A DNA stretch of 64,000 bases, taken from NCBI RefSeq assembly GCF_036181745.1, contig NZ_CP108080.1, positions 7,877,501-7,941,500 on the forward strand, written 5' to 3'. Under the pieces are notes generated by a model that made no database searches, was not told the DNA's origin, and saw only the letters and a list, made by a program, of their open reading frames with translations. The DNA is from Streptomyces sp. NBC_00259 (GTDB taxonomy: Bacteria > Actinomycetota > Actinomycetes > Streptomycetales > Streptomycetaceae). Shown here piece by piece: positions 24,661 through 33,655 of the stretch. A program made the translations under genes and the position numbers. Each line of letters opens with the position of its first letter. Position 1 is the stretch's first letter.

Positions 24661-25533
24661 ATGACCGATGCAGCCGAGCAGTTCGACCCCCGCGATCCCT
24701 CCGTACGGCAGATGATGCGGACCAACGAGGCCAACTGGGACGCACGGACACCCGTGCACCTCGCCAGCAGGTTCTACGGCGTGGACGGCGCGCGCGGGGA
24801 CACCGACCCGGACCGCTGGTTCGCCGCCTTCGAATGGGACGACCTCGGTGATCTGACGCAGCGTGACGTGCTGCATCTGCAGTGCCATCTGGGCACGGAG
24901 ACGCTCGCGTTCGCGCGTCGCGGAGCGCGCACCACCGGCCTCGACATCTCCGGAGCGTCCGTCACCGCGGCCCGGAACCTCGCGGCGGAGGCCGGCCTCG
25001 ACGTCGACTACGTCCGGGCCAACGTCTACGACGCGGCGGAGGCGCTCGGCGAGGAACGGCGGTTCGACCTCATCTACACCGGCAAGGGCGCCCTGTGTTA
25101 CCTGCCGGACCTGGACCGCTGGGCGGCCACCGTCGCCGGGCTGCTGCGGCCCGGCGGCCGGCTGTACCTCGTCGAGTTCCACCCGCTCCTCAACTCCCTC
25201 GGCCCCAAACCCGCTCCGGGCGAGGGCCCGGAACTCCTGCTGCGGCACGACTACCTCGGCGGCCGCGGCGCGGTCCGGCGCGACTCCACGTACACGTACA
25301 CCGACGGCCCCGCCGTGCGGGGCGCGACCGAGAGCTTCGAATGGATGCACGGGCTCGACGAGGTGATCAACGCCCTGACCGGGGCCGGACTCGGCATCAC
25401 CAGGCTGCGTGAGAGCGACGAACTGCCCTGGCCGCGCTGGCCGCACATGGTGCGCACCCCCGGTGGCTGGTGGCGGCTGCCCGACGGCGCTCCCCGGATC
25501 CCGCTGCTGTACGCGCTGCTCGCGCGGCTGTGA
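24661..25533 (+). CDS. Class I SAM-dependent methyltransferase
   Basis: The 290-residue enzyme has a Rossmann-type SAM site: DVLHLQCHLGTETLAFARRG is motif I, with TTGLDISGASVTAARNLA as the acidic-loop motif II. YVRANVYDAAEAL follows, and later FDLIYTGKGALCYLPDLDRW. The C-terminal part (WPRWPHMVRTPGGWWRLPDG) is typical of a streptomycete subgroup annotated only as methyltransferases. The acceptor is unknown. ATG 24661 is chosen; GTG 24652 in the same frame is possible. It is divergent from the XRE-cupin regulator, which probably controls it, and convergent with coxG. Confidence 0.88.
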   Translation: MTDAAEQFDPRDPSVRQMMRTNEANWDARTPVHLASRFYGVDGARGDTDPDRWFAAFEWDDLGDLTQRDVLHLQCHLGTETLAFARRGARTTGLDISGASVTAARNLAAEAGLDVDYVRANVYDAAEALGEERRFDLIYTGKGALCYLPDLDRWAATVAGLLRPGGRLYLVEFHPLLNSLGPKPAPGEGPELLLRHDYLGGRGAVRRDSTYTYTDGPAVRGATESFEWMHGLDEVINALTGAGLGITRLRESDELPWPRWPHMVRTPGGWWRLPDGAPRIPLLYALLARL

Positions 25534-25548
25534 GCGCAGGCGAAGGGG

Positions 25549-26235
25549 TCAGTGCCGCCGCCGCAGGATCACCGCGACGAGAGCGGCCACGATCCCCGCC
25601 ACCAGCGTGGCCGCCGCCAGGCGCTTGGCGACCGGAAGACCCGCGGTTCGTACGAGGTCGATCGGCTCGGCGGTCCCGGTGGCCCCGGCCGTTGCCTTCG
25701 CCGTCCCTCCGGCCGCCGCAGCGGCCGCGGGCTCTCCCGTGGCCGCCGGCTCTCCGGTGGCCGCCTCGTTCCCGGTGGTCTTCGCCACGGACGTCCCCGC
25801 GAGCTTGTCGGAGAGGCAGTCGGCGAAACGGCCGATGAGTTTGTCGCCCACCTCGGCCATCACCCCGCGGCCGAACTGGGCCGGCCGTCCCGTCACGGTC
25901 AGGTCGGTGAGCACCGACACGGCGGTGCCCTCCCCGGCGCCGGTGAGCGTGGCCGTGACGGTGGCGCGTGCCGTGCCCTGGCCGCGCACCTCCTTGCCGC
26001 CCGCGGTCAGCACCATCCGGCGCGCCGTCTCGTCCTTCTCGTCGAAGACCGCGGTGCCCCGGTACGTCAGCGTGATCGGGCCCACCTTGACCTTCACGGT
26101 GCCGATGATCGTCTCGCCGTCGTACTCCTCGACGGTCGCGCCGGGCATACAGGGCGCGACCCGTTCGATGTCGAGGAGTGCCCGCCAGGCCTCCTCGACC
26201 GGGACGGGGACGGTGAACTCGTGCCGCAGTTCCAT
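25549..26235 (-). CDS. coxG: CoxG-like SRPBCC protein with C-terminal membrane anchor
   Basis: Residues 1-150 form the SRPBCC (START-like) domain of the carbon-monoxide-dehydrogenase subunit G family: MELRHEFTVPVPVEEAWRAL, APCMPGATVEEYDGETIIG, and GQGTARATVTATLTG. A Gly/Ala/Pro-rich linker and one membrane helix near residues 200-225 (ATLVAGIVAALVAVILRRRH) follow. CoxG in characterised systems binds the enzyme to the membrane and delivers electrons to quinone. It is the last gene of the cox operon, with GAAGGAG six bases before ATG 26235. It is convergent with the methyltransferase gene. Confidence 0.9.
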   Translation of the reverse strand: MELRHEFTVPVPVEEAWRALLDIERVAPCMPGATVEEYDGETIIGTVKVKVGPITLTYRGTAVFDEKDETARRMVLTAGGKEVRGQGTARATVTATLTGAGEGTAVSVLTDLTVTGRPAQFGRGVMAEVGDKLIGRFADCLSDKLAGTSVAKTTGNEAATGEPAATGEPAAAAAAGGTAKATAGATGTAEPIDLVRTAGLPVAKRLAAATLVAGIVAALVAVILRRRH

Positions 26236-26248
26236 GCTCCGCTCCTTC

Positions 26249-26362
26249 TCACGAGCCGAGGACCGGGCCGAAGACCGGACCGAAGTCCGAGGCGAGGTCC
26301 GAGCCGAAGTCCTGGCTGAACTCCGGACCGAAGTCCGGGCCCACGACGGTGCCCTGCCTCAT
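26249..26362 (-). CDS. 37-residue small ORF translationally coupled to xdhC
   Basis: ATG 26360-26362 overlaps the xdhC stop codon as ATGA, and the frame runs 37 codons to TGA, 13 bases before the coxG start. The product starts MRQGTVVGPDFG and is built of degenerate repeats of DFG(P/S) spaced five to eight residues apart (DFGPEF, DFGSDL, DFGPVF), rich in Asp, Phe and Gly. The DNA shows matching approximate repeats of CCGAAGTCCG. Coupling and lack of gaps suggest it is translated, but a repeat-born spurious frame remains possible. I do not recognise it in any family. Confidence 0.4.
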   Translation of the reverse strand: MRQGTVVGPDFGPEFSQDFGSDLASDFGPVFGPVLGS

Positions 26363-27471
26363 ATCGTCGCCGCCCCGGCGGGATGGATCGCCCCGGCCGT
26401 CGCCGTCAGCGGAGCGCCGCTCCCGCCCCAGCGCAGCGCGACGATCTCCGCCGCCACCGACACGGCGACCTCCTCCGGGGTACGGGCGCCGAGGTCCAGC
26501 CCGACGGGCGAGCGCAGCCGGGCCAGCCGCTGCTCGTCGAGCCCGGCCTCCCGCAGCCGCTTCACCCGGTCGTCGTGCGTGCGACGGCTGCCCATGGCGC
26601 CGATGTAGGCGGCCGGGCGGCGAAGCGCCAGTTCCAGCAGCGGCACATCGAACTTCGGATCGTGCGTCAGCACGCAGATCACCGTGCGCGCATCCGTCTC
26701 GGTCCGGTCCAGATACCGGTGCGGCCAGTCGACCACGACCTCCACGCCCCCCGGGAACCGCTTGGGCGTGGCGAAGACCGGACGGGCGTCGCACACCGTC
26801 ACCCGGTAGCCGAGGAAGTCACCGATCCGGGCGACGGCGGCCGCGTAGTCGATGGCCCCGAAGACCAGCATCCTCGGCGGCGGGGCGAACGAGTGCAGGA
26901 AGACGGAGACCTCGTCCTCGCGGCGCTGCCCCTGCGGCCCGTAGTGCCGAAGCCCGGTCGCACCCTGCGCGAGGCCGCCGCGTGCGTCGGCGGTGACCGC
27001 CGCGTCCAGGCCCGGCGAGCCCAGCGAACCGGACACCCTGTCCGTCCATACGGCCAGCGCGGCACCGCGCGGCGCCGGGCCGTCGACCACGGTCGCCGCC
27101 GTCACCGGACGGTGCCCGGCCACCGAGTCGGCCACCGCGCCGAACACGGTGTCGGCGCTGGGCGACACCGGCCGCACCAGCAGGGTGATCTCCCCGCCGC
27201 AGGTCAGCCCGACGGCGAAGGCGTCCTCGTCGCTGTAGCCGAAGGTCTGCAACCGTGCCTCGCCGTCGGCGAGGACCTCTTTGGCCAGCTCGAAGACCGC
27301 GCCCTCCACACAGCCCCCGGAGACACTTCCCACGACCTCGTCGTCCGGGCCGACAGCCATCGCCGCGCCGGGGCCGCGCGGCGCGCTGCGGCTCACCGAG
27401 ACGACCGTGGCCAGCCCGAACGGCTCCCCCTCCGCGTACCACCGGCCCAGCGCCGGCAGAATCTCACGCAT
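26359..27471 (-). CDS. XdhC/CoxI-family maturation factor
   Basis: The 370-residue protein has the two-domain XdhC layout. The N-terminal XdhC_CoxI domain shows GEPFGLATVVSVSRSAPRGPG, SVSGGCVEGAVFEL and ATVVDGPAPRGA. The C-terminal Rossmann domain contains RMLVFGAIDYAAAVARIGDF and AYIGAMGSRRTHDDRVKRL. These proteins bind molybdenum cofactor and insert the sulfido-ligated form into xanthine-oxidase-family enzymes, here the CoxL product. The start overlaps the coxE 3' end by 8 bases and the stop overlaps the small ORF start. CoxF or CoxI would be the name used in some operons. Confidence 0.92.
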   Translation of the reverse strand: MREILPALGRWYAEGEPFGLATVVSVSRSAPRGPGAAMAVGPDDEVVGSVSGGCVEGAVFELAKEVLADGEARLQTFGYSDEDAFAVGLTCGGEITLLVRPVSPSADTVFGAVADSVAGHRPVTAATVVDGPAPRGAALAVWTDRVSGSLGSPGLDAAVTADARGGLAQGATGLRHYGPQGQRREDEVSVFLHSFAPPPRMLVFGAIDYAAAVARIGDFLGYRVTVCDARPVFATPKRFPGGVEVVVDWPHRYLDRTETDARTVICVLTHDPKFDVPLLELALRRPAAYIGAMGSRRTHDDRVKRLREAGLDEQRLARLRSPVGLDLGARTPEEVAVSVAAEIVALRWGGSGAPLTATAGAIHPAGAATI

Positions 27472-28621
27472 CCTCCGCTCCTCTCACCACCGCGGCGAGG
27501 CGCTCCAGCGCCGCCAGACTGTGCCCCTCGACGAACGCGTCGACGCTCGGCAGGGCCGCCGCCATCCCGGCCGCGAGCGGCGCGTAACCCGGGCGCGCCT
27601 TGCGCGGGTTGGCCCACACCACCCGGTGCGCGAGCCGGTGCAGCCGGCGCATCTGGGCCGCCAGCAGCGCCGGATCGCCGCGTTCCCAGCCGTCGGACAG
27701 CACCACGACGACGGCGCCGCGGGCCATGCCCCGCTGTCCCCACCGGTCGAGGAAGGCGCGCAGCATCTCGCCGAGCCGTGTGCCGCCCCGCCAGTCCGGG
27801 ACGGCGGCCGCGACGGCCGCCAGCGCAGCATCCGGATCCCGCCGGCCCAGCGCACCGGTCACCCGGGTCAGCCGGGTCCCGACCGTGAACACCTCCGTCG
27901 AGGCACGGGCACCCGGGGGACCCCGGTGTGCCGCGGCATGGGCGAAACGCAGCAGCGCGTCCGCGTACGGGGCCATCGAACCGCTCACATCCACCAGCAG
28001 CACCACCCGCCGGGGTTGTTCGGTGCGCGCCCGGCGCCGCAGCCTGGCCGGTTCGCCTCCCCGGCGCAGCCACTCCCGTACCGTCCGCCGGGGATCCACA
28101 GCGCCGCGCCGGGCAGGCCGAAGCCGGGCGGAACGCCGCGGCTCGCCGCGCAGCGCGAACGCGGCCAGCAGCCGTCGTACCTGTTCGCGTTCGGCGCCGG
28201 TCAGCTCGGCGACATCACGGTGGCGCAGCACCTCGGTGGAGCTGGCGAGCGCGGCCGCGGTTCCCTTGGGCCCCTCGTCCCGGCCGGGTCCGGCCCGAGC
28301 GCGGTCCGACTCCCGTACGACGAGCCGCGGCGCCGGGGGAGCGGGCACCGGACGCAGGCGCTGCCCGGGGCGCGCCGGGAGCCGCCGGTCGAAGTAGGCG
28401 GCGAACACCCGGTCGTAGACGTCGAGATCCTCCTGGCCGGCACACAGCGTGAGCCGCCCCGCCCAGTACACGTCCGCGCGCAGTCCCGGCCCGAGGACGT
28501 CGAGCGCCCGCAGGAACGTCTGCACCCGGTCGGGACCCGCGTCGAGCCCGGCCGCCCGCAGCGCACGCCCGAACCCCACCAGCACCGCGGGCCCGCCGGC
28601 GATCGTCGCCATCGCCCTCAC
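27464..28621 (-). CDS. coxE: VWA-domain protein CoxE
   Basis: The 385-residue protein is the CoxE partner of the AAA ATPase CoxD. An N-terminal helical region is followed by a von Willebrand A domain with a complete metal-ion-dependent adhesion site: DVSGSMAPY for DxSxS, later GTRLGEML and VVVLSDGWERGD. Together with CoxD it performs ATP-driven maturation of the Mo/Cu or Mo active site. GTG 28621 overlaps the coxD stop by four bases (GTGA); ATG 28612 is an alternative. Arg-rich loops near residues 100-200 are common in this family. Confidence 0.92.
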   Translation of the reverse strand: MRAMATIAGGPAVLVGFGRALRAAGLDAGPDRVQTFLRALDVLGPGLRADVYWAGRLTLCAGQEDLDVYDRVFAAYFDRRLPARPGQRLRPVPAPPAPRLVVRESDRARAGPGRDEGPKGTAAALASSTEVLRHRDVAELTGAEREQVRRLLAAFALRGEPRRSARLRPARRGAVDPRRTVREWLRRGGEPARLRRRARTEQPRRVVLLVDVSGSMAPYADALLRFAHAAAHRGPPGARASTEVFTVGTRLTRVTGALGRRDPDAALAAVAAAVPDWRGGTRLGEMLRAFLDRWGQRGMARGAVVVVLSDGWERGDPALLAAQMRRLHRLAHRVVWANPRKARPGYAPLAAGMAAALPSVDAFVEGHSLAALERLAAVVRGAEDA

Positions 28622-29640
28622 ACCCCCGTTCCCGCCGCACGTGTCGCGAGGACCGAGGACAGATCCAGTGCACGGGCCCGTTCCGCGTCCTCCCGGTACT
28701 TCAGCACCGACCCCAGCGTCGCCACGGCCAGCTCGGCGTCCACCTCCGTGGCCCCGAGCGCGTCGAGCGCCTCCGCCCAGTCGATCGTCTCCGCCACCCC
28801 GGGCGGCTTCATCAACTCCTCCGCCCGCAGGGCCTGTACGAGCGCGGTGACCTGCTCGGCGAGTCGCGCGGACACCCCCGGCAGCCGGCTGCGGACGATC
28901 GCCAGTTCCCGGGCGAACGACGGATGGTCGAACCAGTGGTAGAGACAGCGCCGTTTCAGCGCGTCGTGCACCTCACGGGTCCGGTTCGACGTCAGCACCA
29001 CCACCGGCGGCGACTCGGCCCGCAGCGTGCCCAGCTCGGGCACGGTGACCGAGTAGTCCGACAACAGCTCCAGCAGAAACGCCTCGAACTCGTCGTCGGC
29101 GCGGTCCACCTCGTCGACCAGGAGCACCGACGGCCCTGGCCGCAGGGCCTGCAGCAGCGGCCGCTCGATCAGGAACCGCCGGTCGTACAACTCGGCCTCC
29201 AGCCGCTCCGCATCGGTGACCCCGGCGGCCTCCGCGGCCCGCAGATGCAGCAACTGGCGCGGAAAGTCCCAGTCGTACAGCGCCTGCGAGGCATCGATCC
29301 CCTCGTAGCACTGCAACCGGATCAGCGGCGCGCCCAGCAGCTGCGCCAGCGCCCCCGCGAGCGAGGTCTTCCCGACCCCCGCGTCCCCCTCGCAGAACAC
29401 CGGCCGGTGCAGCGTCAACGCCAGGAAGCAGGCGATGGCCAGCCCTTCGTCGACGAGGTAGCCGACACCCTCCAACCCTCGCCGGACCTCCTCCGGGCTG
29501 CCCGGCGCACCACCGGCGGCTCCGTCCCACCGCGGCACGCCGCCCGAGGGCCGGCCAAGGGCTCGGCCCGGCCGCGCCCCGTCGTCGCCCGCTTCCCTCG
29601 CCGGCCCGGTGGTTCCGCTCATCGGCGCGGCACCCGTCAC
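28618..29640 (-). CDS. coxD: MoxR-type AAA+ ATPase CoxD
   Basis: This 340-residue AAA+ protein has Walker A GDAGVGKTSLAG, Walker B VLLVDEVDRADDEFEAFLLE, sensor region VVVLTSNRTREVHDALKRRCLYHW, and the MoxR-type hallmark YEGIDASQALYDWDF. In cox operons CoxD remodels the apo-enzyme to complete its metal cluster. The first 60 residues are low-complexity and poorly conserved. GTG 29640 starts four bases after the coxM stop; ATG 29622 is an alternative. It works with CoxE, encoded next. Confidence 0.92.
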   Translation of the reverse strand: MTGAAPMSGTTGPAREAGDDGARPGRALGRPSGGVPRWDGAAGGAPGSPEEVRRGLEGVGYLVDEGLAIACFLALTLHRPVFCEGDAGVGKTSLAGALAQLLGAPLIRLQCYEGIDASQALYDWDFPRQLLHLRAAEAAGVTDAERLEAELYDRRFLIERPLLQALRPGPSVLLVDEVDRADDEFEAFLLELLSDYSVTVPELGTLRAESPPVVVLTSNRTREVHDALKRRCLYHWFDHPSFARELAIVRSRLPGVSARLAEQVTALVQALRAEELMKPPGVAETIDWAEALDALGATEVDAELAVATLGSVLKYREDAERARALDLSSVLATRAAGTGV

Positions 29641-29644
29641 GTCG

Positions 29645-30499
29645 TCACGCCGATCCGGCGGCGGCCAGGACCGCTCGCCGGGTGAGCACCCGGGCGAGGT
29701 GCTCGCGGTACTCGGCCGAGGCCGACAGGTCCGACGTCGGACGGGTGCCCTCGGCCGCCGCCACCGCGGCCCGTGCCACCTCCTCGGGACCCTCGGCGCC
29801 CGCGAGGGCCGCCTCCGCCGCAGTGGCCCGCAGCGGCGTCGAGCCCATGTTCGTCAGGCCGATGCGTGCCTCGGAGATGCGGCTGCCGTCCGCACGGACG
29901 AGGACCGCGACACCCACCGCCGCCCAGCCCTGGGCGACCCGCTGGAACTTCTCGTAGTGGAAGCCCCAGTCGCCGGACTTCGGGATCCGCACCTCCACCA
30001 CCAGTTCGTCCGGGCTCAGCGCGGTCTGCAGATAGTCGGTGAAGAACTCCCGCGCCGGGATCGTCCGCCGCCCTCTCGGGCCCGCGGCGACCAGTTCGCC
30101 GTCGAGCGCGAGGACGACCGCCGGCAGATCGGCGGCCGGGTCGGCGTGGGCGAGCGAGCCGCCCAGCGTTCCCCGGTGCCGCACGGCGGGATCGCCGACC
30201 GTCTCCGTCGCCCGCACGAGCAGCCCGGCGTGCCGGCGCACCAGCGGGTCGGCGATCACGTCGTGATGCGTGGTCATGGCGCCGATGACGAGGGTGTCCC
30301 CGTCCTCCCGGACGCCCCGCAGCTCCGCGATCCGCCCCAGGTCCACCAGCAGTTCGGGGAAGGCCAGCCGCAGCCGCAGCATCGTCAGCAGACTCTGGCC
30401 GCCGGCCAGCACCTTGGCGTCCTCGCCGGCTTCCGCCAGTGCTCGTACTGCCTCGTCGACCGACTCGGGCCGTGTGTAGTCGAAGGCCGCGGGGATCAT
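29645..30499 (-). CDS. coxM: CO dehydrogenase-type FAD-binding medium subunit CoxM
   Basis: The 284-residue subunit has the FAD signature AKVLAGGQSLLTMLRLRLAFPE near residue 35 and the second flavin loop VGDPAVRHRGTLGGSLAHADP near residue 100, both diagnostic of the medium subunit of molybdenum hydroxylases. The C-terminal CO_deh_flav_C domain starts after residue about 180. It passes electrons from the Fe-S subunit to the acceptor. ATG 30499 overlaps the coxL stop by four bases (ATGA), so translation is coupled. Confidence 0.95.
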   Translation of the reverse strand: MIPAAFDYTRPESVDEAVRALAEAGEDAKVLAGGQSLLTMLRLRLAFPELLVDLGRIAELRGVREDGDTLVIGAMTTHHDVIADPLVRRHAGLLVRATETVGDPAVRHRGTLGGSLAHADPAADLPAVVLALDGELVAAGPRGRRTIPAREFFTDYLQTALSPDELVVEVRIPKSGDWGFHYEKFQRVAQGWAAVGVAVLVRADGSRISEARIGLTNMGSTPLRATAAEAALAGAEGPEEVARAAVAAAEGTRPTSDLSASAEYREHLARVLTRRAVLAAAGSA

Positions 30500-32964
30500 G
30501 CCATCCCCTCCTCGCTCGGGGCGGGTGCCTGCCCGGTCGTGGGTACGTCGCCCTCCGGCCGCGCAAGGCCCGGGGCGGACCTTCCACCCGCCGCACGCGC
30601 CTGCCGGACGGCCCGCCAGACCCGCTCCGGAGTGCACGGCATGGGCACGTCGGTGACGCCCAGCGGCCGCAGGGCGTCGACGATCGCGTTCACCACGGCC
30701 GGCGTCGAGGCGATCGTCCCGGCCTCACCGACGCCTTTGACGCCGAGCGGATTGGTCGTGGCGGGCGTCTCGGTGCGCTCCGTGGTGAACTCGGGCAGGT
30801 CCATCGCCGACGGCACGAGGTAGTCCGCCATCGTCCCGGACACCAGATTGCCGTCGGCGTCGTACACGGCCTCCTCGTACAGTGCCTGCGCGATGCCCTG
30901 GGCCAGACCGCCGTGGACCTGTCCCTCGACGATCGTCGGGTTGATCACCCGCCCCACGTCGTCGACGCAGACGTAGGAGCGGATGCGTGTCTCCCCGGTC
31001 TCCGTGTCGATCTCGACGGCGCACAGATGGGTTCCGTGCGGGTACGAGAAGTTGTCCGGGTCGACGACGTGTTCGGCGTTGATCGTGGGCTCCATGCCGT
31101 CGGGCAGGTCGTGCGAGGAGAACGTCTCGAAGGCGATCTCCTGGATCGTGCGCCGCGCGTCCGGCGAGCCCTTCACGGAGAACACGCCGTCCGTGAACTC
31201 CAGATCGCTCTCGCTCGCCTCCAGCAGATGCGCGGCGACCCTTCTGGCCTTCTCGACCACCTTCTGGGCCGCCGTGTGCACCGCCACACCGCCGACGACC
31301 AGGGAACGCGACCCGTAGGTGTCCATCCCCTGCGGCGCCGTGCGCGTGTCGCCGTGCACCACCTCGACGTCCTCGAACGGCACACCGAGGACGTCCGCCG
31401 CGATCTGGCTCCAGCACGTCACATGGCCCTGCCCGTGCGGGCTGGTTCCGGTGACGACCTCGACCTTGCCGGTCGGCAGCATGCGGATGCTCGCGGTCTC
31501 CCAGCCGCCGGCCGCGTACCGCAGGTCCCTCAGCACCCGGCTCGGCGCGATGCCGCACATCTCCGTGTACGTCGACACGCCGATGCCGAGCCGTACCGGG
31601 TCGTCGCGGCGCAGTCGCTCCTGCTGCTCGGCCCGCATACCGTCGTAGCCGAAGAGCGAGAGCGCCTTGTCGGTCGCCGCCTCGTAGTTGCCGCTGTCGT
31701 AGGTGAGTCCGGCGATCGACGTGTACGGGAACTCGTCGTGGCCGATCCAGTTGCGGCGGCGCAGTTCCAGCGGGTCCATGCCCAGCTCCGCCGCGAGCTC
31801 GTCCATGATCCGCTCGATCGCGAACGTCGCCTCGGGCCGGCCGGCGCCGCGATAGGCGTCGGTGGGGGTGCGGGTGGTGAAGACGCCGGTGCAGGTGAAC
31901 GCGTAGGCGTCCATCTTGTAGATCGCCGGGTACATGAACGCGCCGAGCAGCGGAGTCCCCGGCGTGATCAGCATCAGGTACGCGCCCATGTCCGCGAGGA
32001 GGTCGACCTTCAGGCCGAGGAGCTTGCCGTCCCGGGTCGCGGCGATCTCGACGTCCTGGATCTGGCCGCGGCCGTGATGGGTGGCCAGATAGCCCTCGGA
32101 GCGGGACTCGGTCCACTTCACCGGTCGTCCCAGCTTGCGGGCGACGGCCAGTGCCACGGCCTCCTCCGGGTACACCTGCAGCTTGGAGCCGAAGCCTCCG
32201 CCGACGTCCGGAGCGATCACCCGCAGCTTCTGCTCGGGGATGCCGGTGACCATCGACATGAGGATGCGGACGATGTGGGGGATCTGCGTCGCGGAATAGA
32301 GGGTGTACTCACCGGATGCGGCGATCGGCGTCACGACCACGGCGCGCGGCTCCATCGCGTTGGGGATCAGCCGCTGCTGGAGGAAGCGCCGGCGCACCAC
32401 CACGTCGGCCCGCTCGCGCACGGAGTCGTAGTCCTCGCCGGTGCTCAGCGGCCAGACGTAGCACTTGTTGGTGCCCTTGTCCGCGTGGACCAGCGGGGCC
32501 CCTTCGGCAAGAGCGTCCTCCAGATCGAGGACCGGGTCCAGCGGGGTGTAGTCGACCTCCACCGCCTCCAGCGCGTCGGCCGCCGCGTACCGGTCGCGGG
32601 CGACCACCACGGCCACCGCGTCCCCGGCGTAGCGGACCTCGTCGACGGCGACCGGCGGATGATCCGGCATCACGATGTCCTCGGTCACCGGCCACACGCA
32701 CGGCATGGACGCCAGGCCGTCCGCGAGGTCACGACCGCTGTAGGCGGCGACCACCCCGGGCCGCTGCCGTGCCGGTTCCACGTCCACCCGGTCGATGCGC
32801 GCGTGTGCCATGGGGCTGCGCAGCACGGCCATGTGCAGCATCCCGGGCACGCTGATGTTGTCGGTCCAGGTCGTCTGCCCGGTGACGAGGTGGGCGTCCT
32901 CCTTGCGCGCCCGGGCCCGGCCCACCTCCCGCTCGCGTGTACCGTCCGTCGGCTGCGCGGTCAT
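30496..32964 (-). CDS. coxL: Form II CO dehydrogenase-type molybdenum hydroxylase large subunit CoxL
   Basis: The 822-residue catalytic subunit carries the molybdopterin-cytosine-dinucleotide domains of the xanthine oxidase family: KVLRVIAPDVGGGFGSKLQVY-like region (QKLRVIAPDVGGGFGSK), DVEIAATRDGKLLGLKVD and GVKGVGEAGTIASTPAVVNA. The active-site loop reads AYRGAGR. That is the form II signature; true aerobic CO oxidisers of form I have AYxCSFR. So oxidation of CO is doubtful and an aldehyde, heterocycle or other substrate is as likely. The S-L-M order of genes is also that of form II. ATG 32964 overlaps the coxS stop (ATGA). Confidence 0.95.
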   Translation of the reverse strand: MTAQPTDGTREREVGRARARKEDAHLVTGQTTWTDNISVPGMLHMAVLRSPMAHARIDRVDVEPARQRPGVVAAYSGRDLADGLASMPCVWPVTEDIVMPDHPPVAVDEVRYAGDAVAVVVARDRYAAADALEAVEVDYTPLDPVLDLEDALAEGAPLVHADKGTNKCYVWPLSTGEDYDSVRERADVVVRRRFLQQRLIPNAMEPRAVVVTPIAASGEYTLYSATQIPHIVRILMSMVTGIPEQKLRVIAPDVGGGFGSKLQVYPEEAVALAVARKLGRPVKWTESRSEGYLATHHGRGQIQDVEIAATRDGKLLGLKVDLLADMGAYLMLITPGTPLLGAFMYPAIYKMDAYAFTCTGVFTTRTPTDAYRGAGRPEATFAIERIMDELAAELGMDPLELRRRNWIGHDEFPYTSIAGLTYDSGNYEAATDKALSLFGYDGMRAEQQERLRRDDPVRLGIGVSTYTEMCGIAPSRVLRDLRYAAGGWETASIRMLPTGKVEVVTGTSPHGQGHVTCWSQIAADVLGVPFEDVEVVHGDTRTAPQGMDTYGSRSLVVGGVAVHTAAQKVVEKARRVAAHLLEASESDLEFTDGVFSVKGSPDARRTIQEIAFETFSSHDLPDGMEPTINAEHVVDPDNFSYPHGTHLCAVEIDTETGETRIRSYVCVDDVGRVINPTIVEGQVHGGLAQGIAQALYEEAVYDADGNLVSGTMADYLVPSAMDLPEFTTERTETPATTNPLGVKGVGEAGTIASTPAVVNAIVDALRPLGVTDVPMPCTPERVWRAVRQARAAGGRSAPGLARPEGDVPTTGQAPAPSEEGMA

Positions 32965-33449
32965 GCCGTGGCCTCCTGTTGCGGCTGTTCCGCGCGGGCG
33001 GCTGCGAGCACGGCCTCGACGATGTTCTGGTAGCCCGTGCACCGGCAGAGATTGCCCTCCAGCGCGTGGCGCACCTCGTGGGGAGTGGGGTGCGGGTTCT
33101 CCTTGAGCAGATCCCTCGCGGCCATGATCATCCCCGGGGTGCAGTAGCCGCACTGGAGCGCGTGCTTCTCGTGGAAGGCCTTCTGGAGCGGATCGAGTTC
33201 CCCGTTGCCCGGGCCGAGCCCCTGGACGGTGGTCACCTCGCAGCCGTCGGCCTGGACGGCGAGCACCGAGCAGCTCTTCACGCTCTGCCCGTCGAGCTCG
33301 ACGGTGCAGGCCCCGCAGTTGCTGGTGTCGCAGCCGATGGGGGTTCCGGTCAGGCCCAGGCGGTCCCGCAGGTAGTGGACCAGCAGCAGCCGCGGCTCCA
33401 CGTCGTCTTCGTAGGCGACGCCGTCCACGGTCACCGAGATGCGGTTCAT
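32961..33449 (-). CDS. coxS: CO dehydrogenase-type 2Fe-2S small subunit CoxS
   Basis: The 162-residue ferredoxin-like subunit holds two [2Fe-2S] sites. The N-terminal plant-type cluster is in GCDTSNCGACTVELDG plus Cys in the KSCSVLAVQ strand. The C-terminal cluster has QCGYCTPGMIM and GNLCRCTGYQNI. It links CoxL to the flavin subunit. It is the first gene of the operon, with a strong ribosome-binding site GGGAGGG four bases before ATG 33449. The operon promoter must lie in 33450-33560, where the sequence is locally AT-rich (around TTGGACATATCAGACAAAA on the minus strand). Confidence 0.95.
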   Translation of the reverse strand: MNRISVTVDGVAYEDDVEPRLLLVHYLRDRLGLTGTPIGCDTSNCGACTVELDGQSVKSCSVLAVQADGCEVTTVQGLGPGNGELDPLQKAFHEKHALQCGYCTPGMIMAARDLLKENPHPTPHEVRHALEGNLCRCTGYQNIVEAVLAAARAEQPQQEATA

Positions 33450-33655
33450 GAGCCCTCCCAGGTGCCCGTGCAGCGCCCGGGCAGGGGATACCGACCAGTT
33501 TTGTCTGATATGTCCAACTCTAGGTCTGGGCAACATGCCCCGCGACCCCGTCGCTTGCGGTCCCCGCCGCGTCCCGGCCCGGTTCGCGGCCTGAGCGCTC
33601 GGCCTCGGCGCTCGTCCTCAGCGCTCTTCCTCGGCCTCCGTCGTCGGCCAGGGCC

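Noticed and set aside
30439-33033. An 864-codon plus-strand open frame opposite coxL.
   Set aside because: It is the antisense shadow of the coxL gene, with His/Arg/Gly-rich composition typical of high-GC shadows and no recognisable domain.
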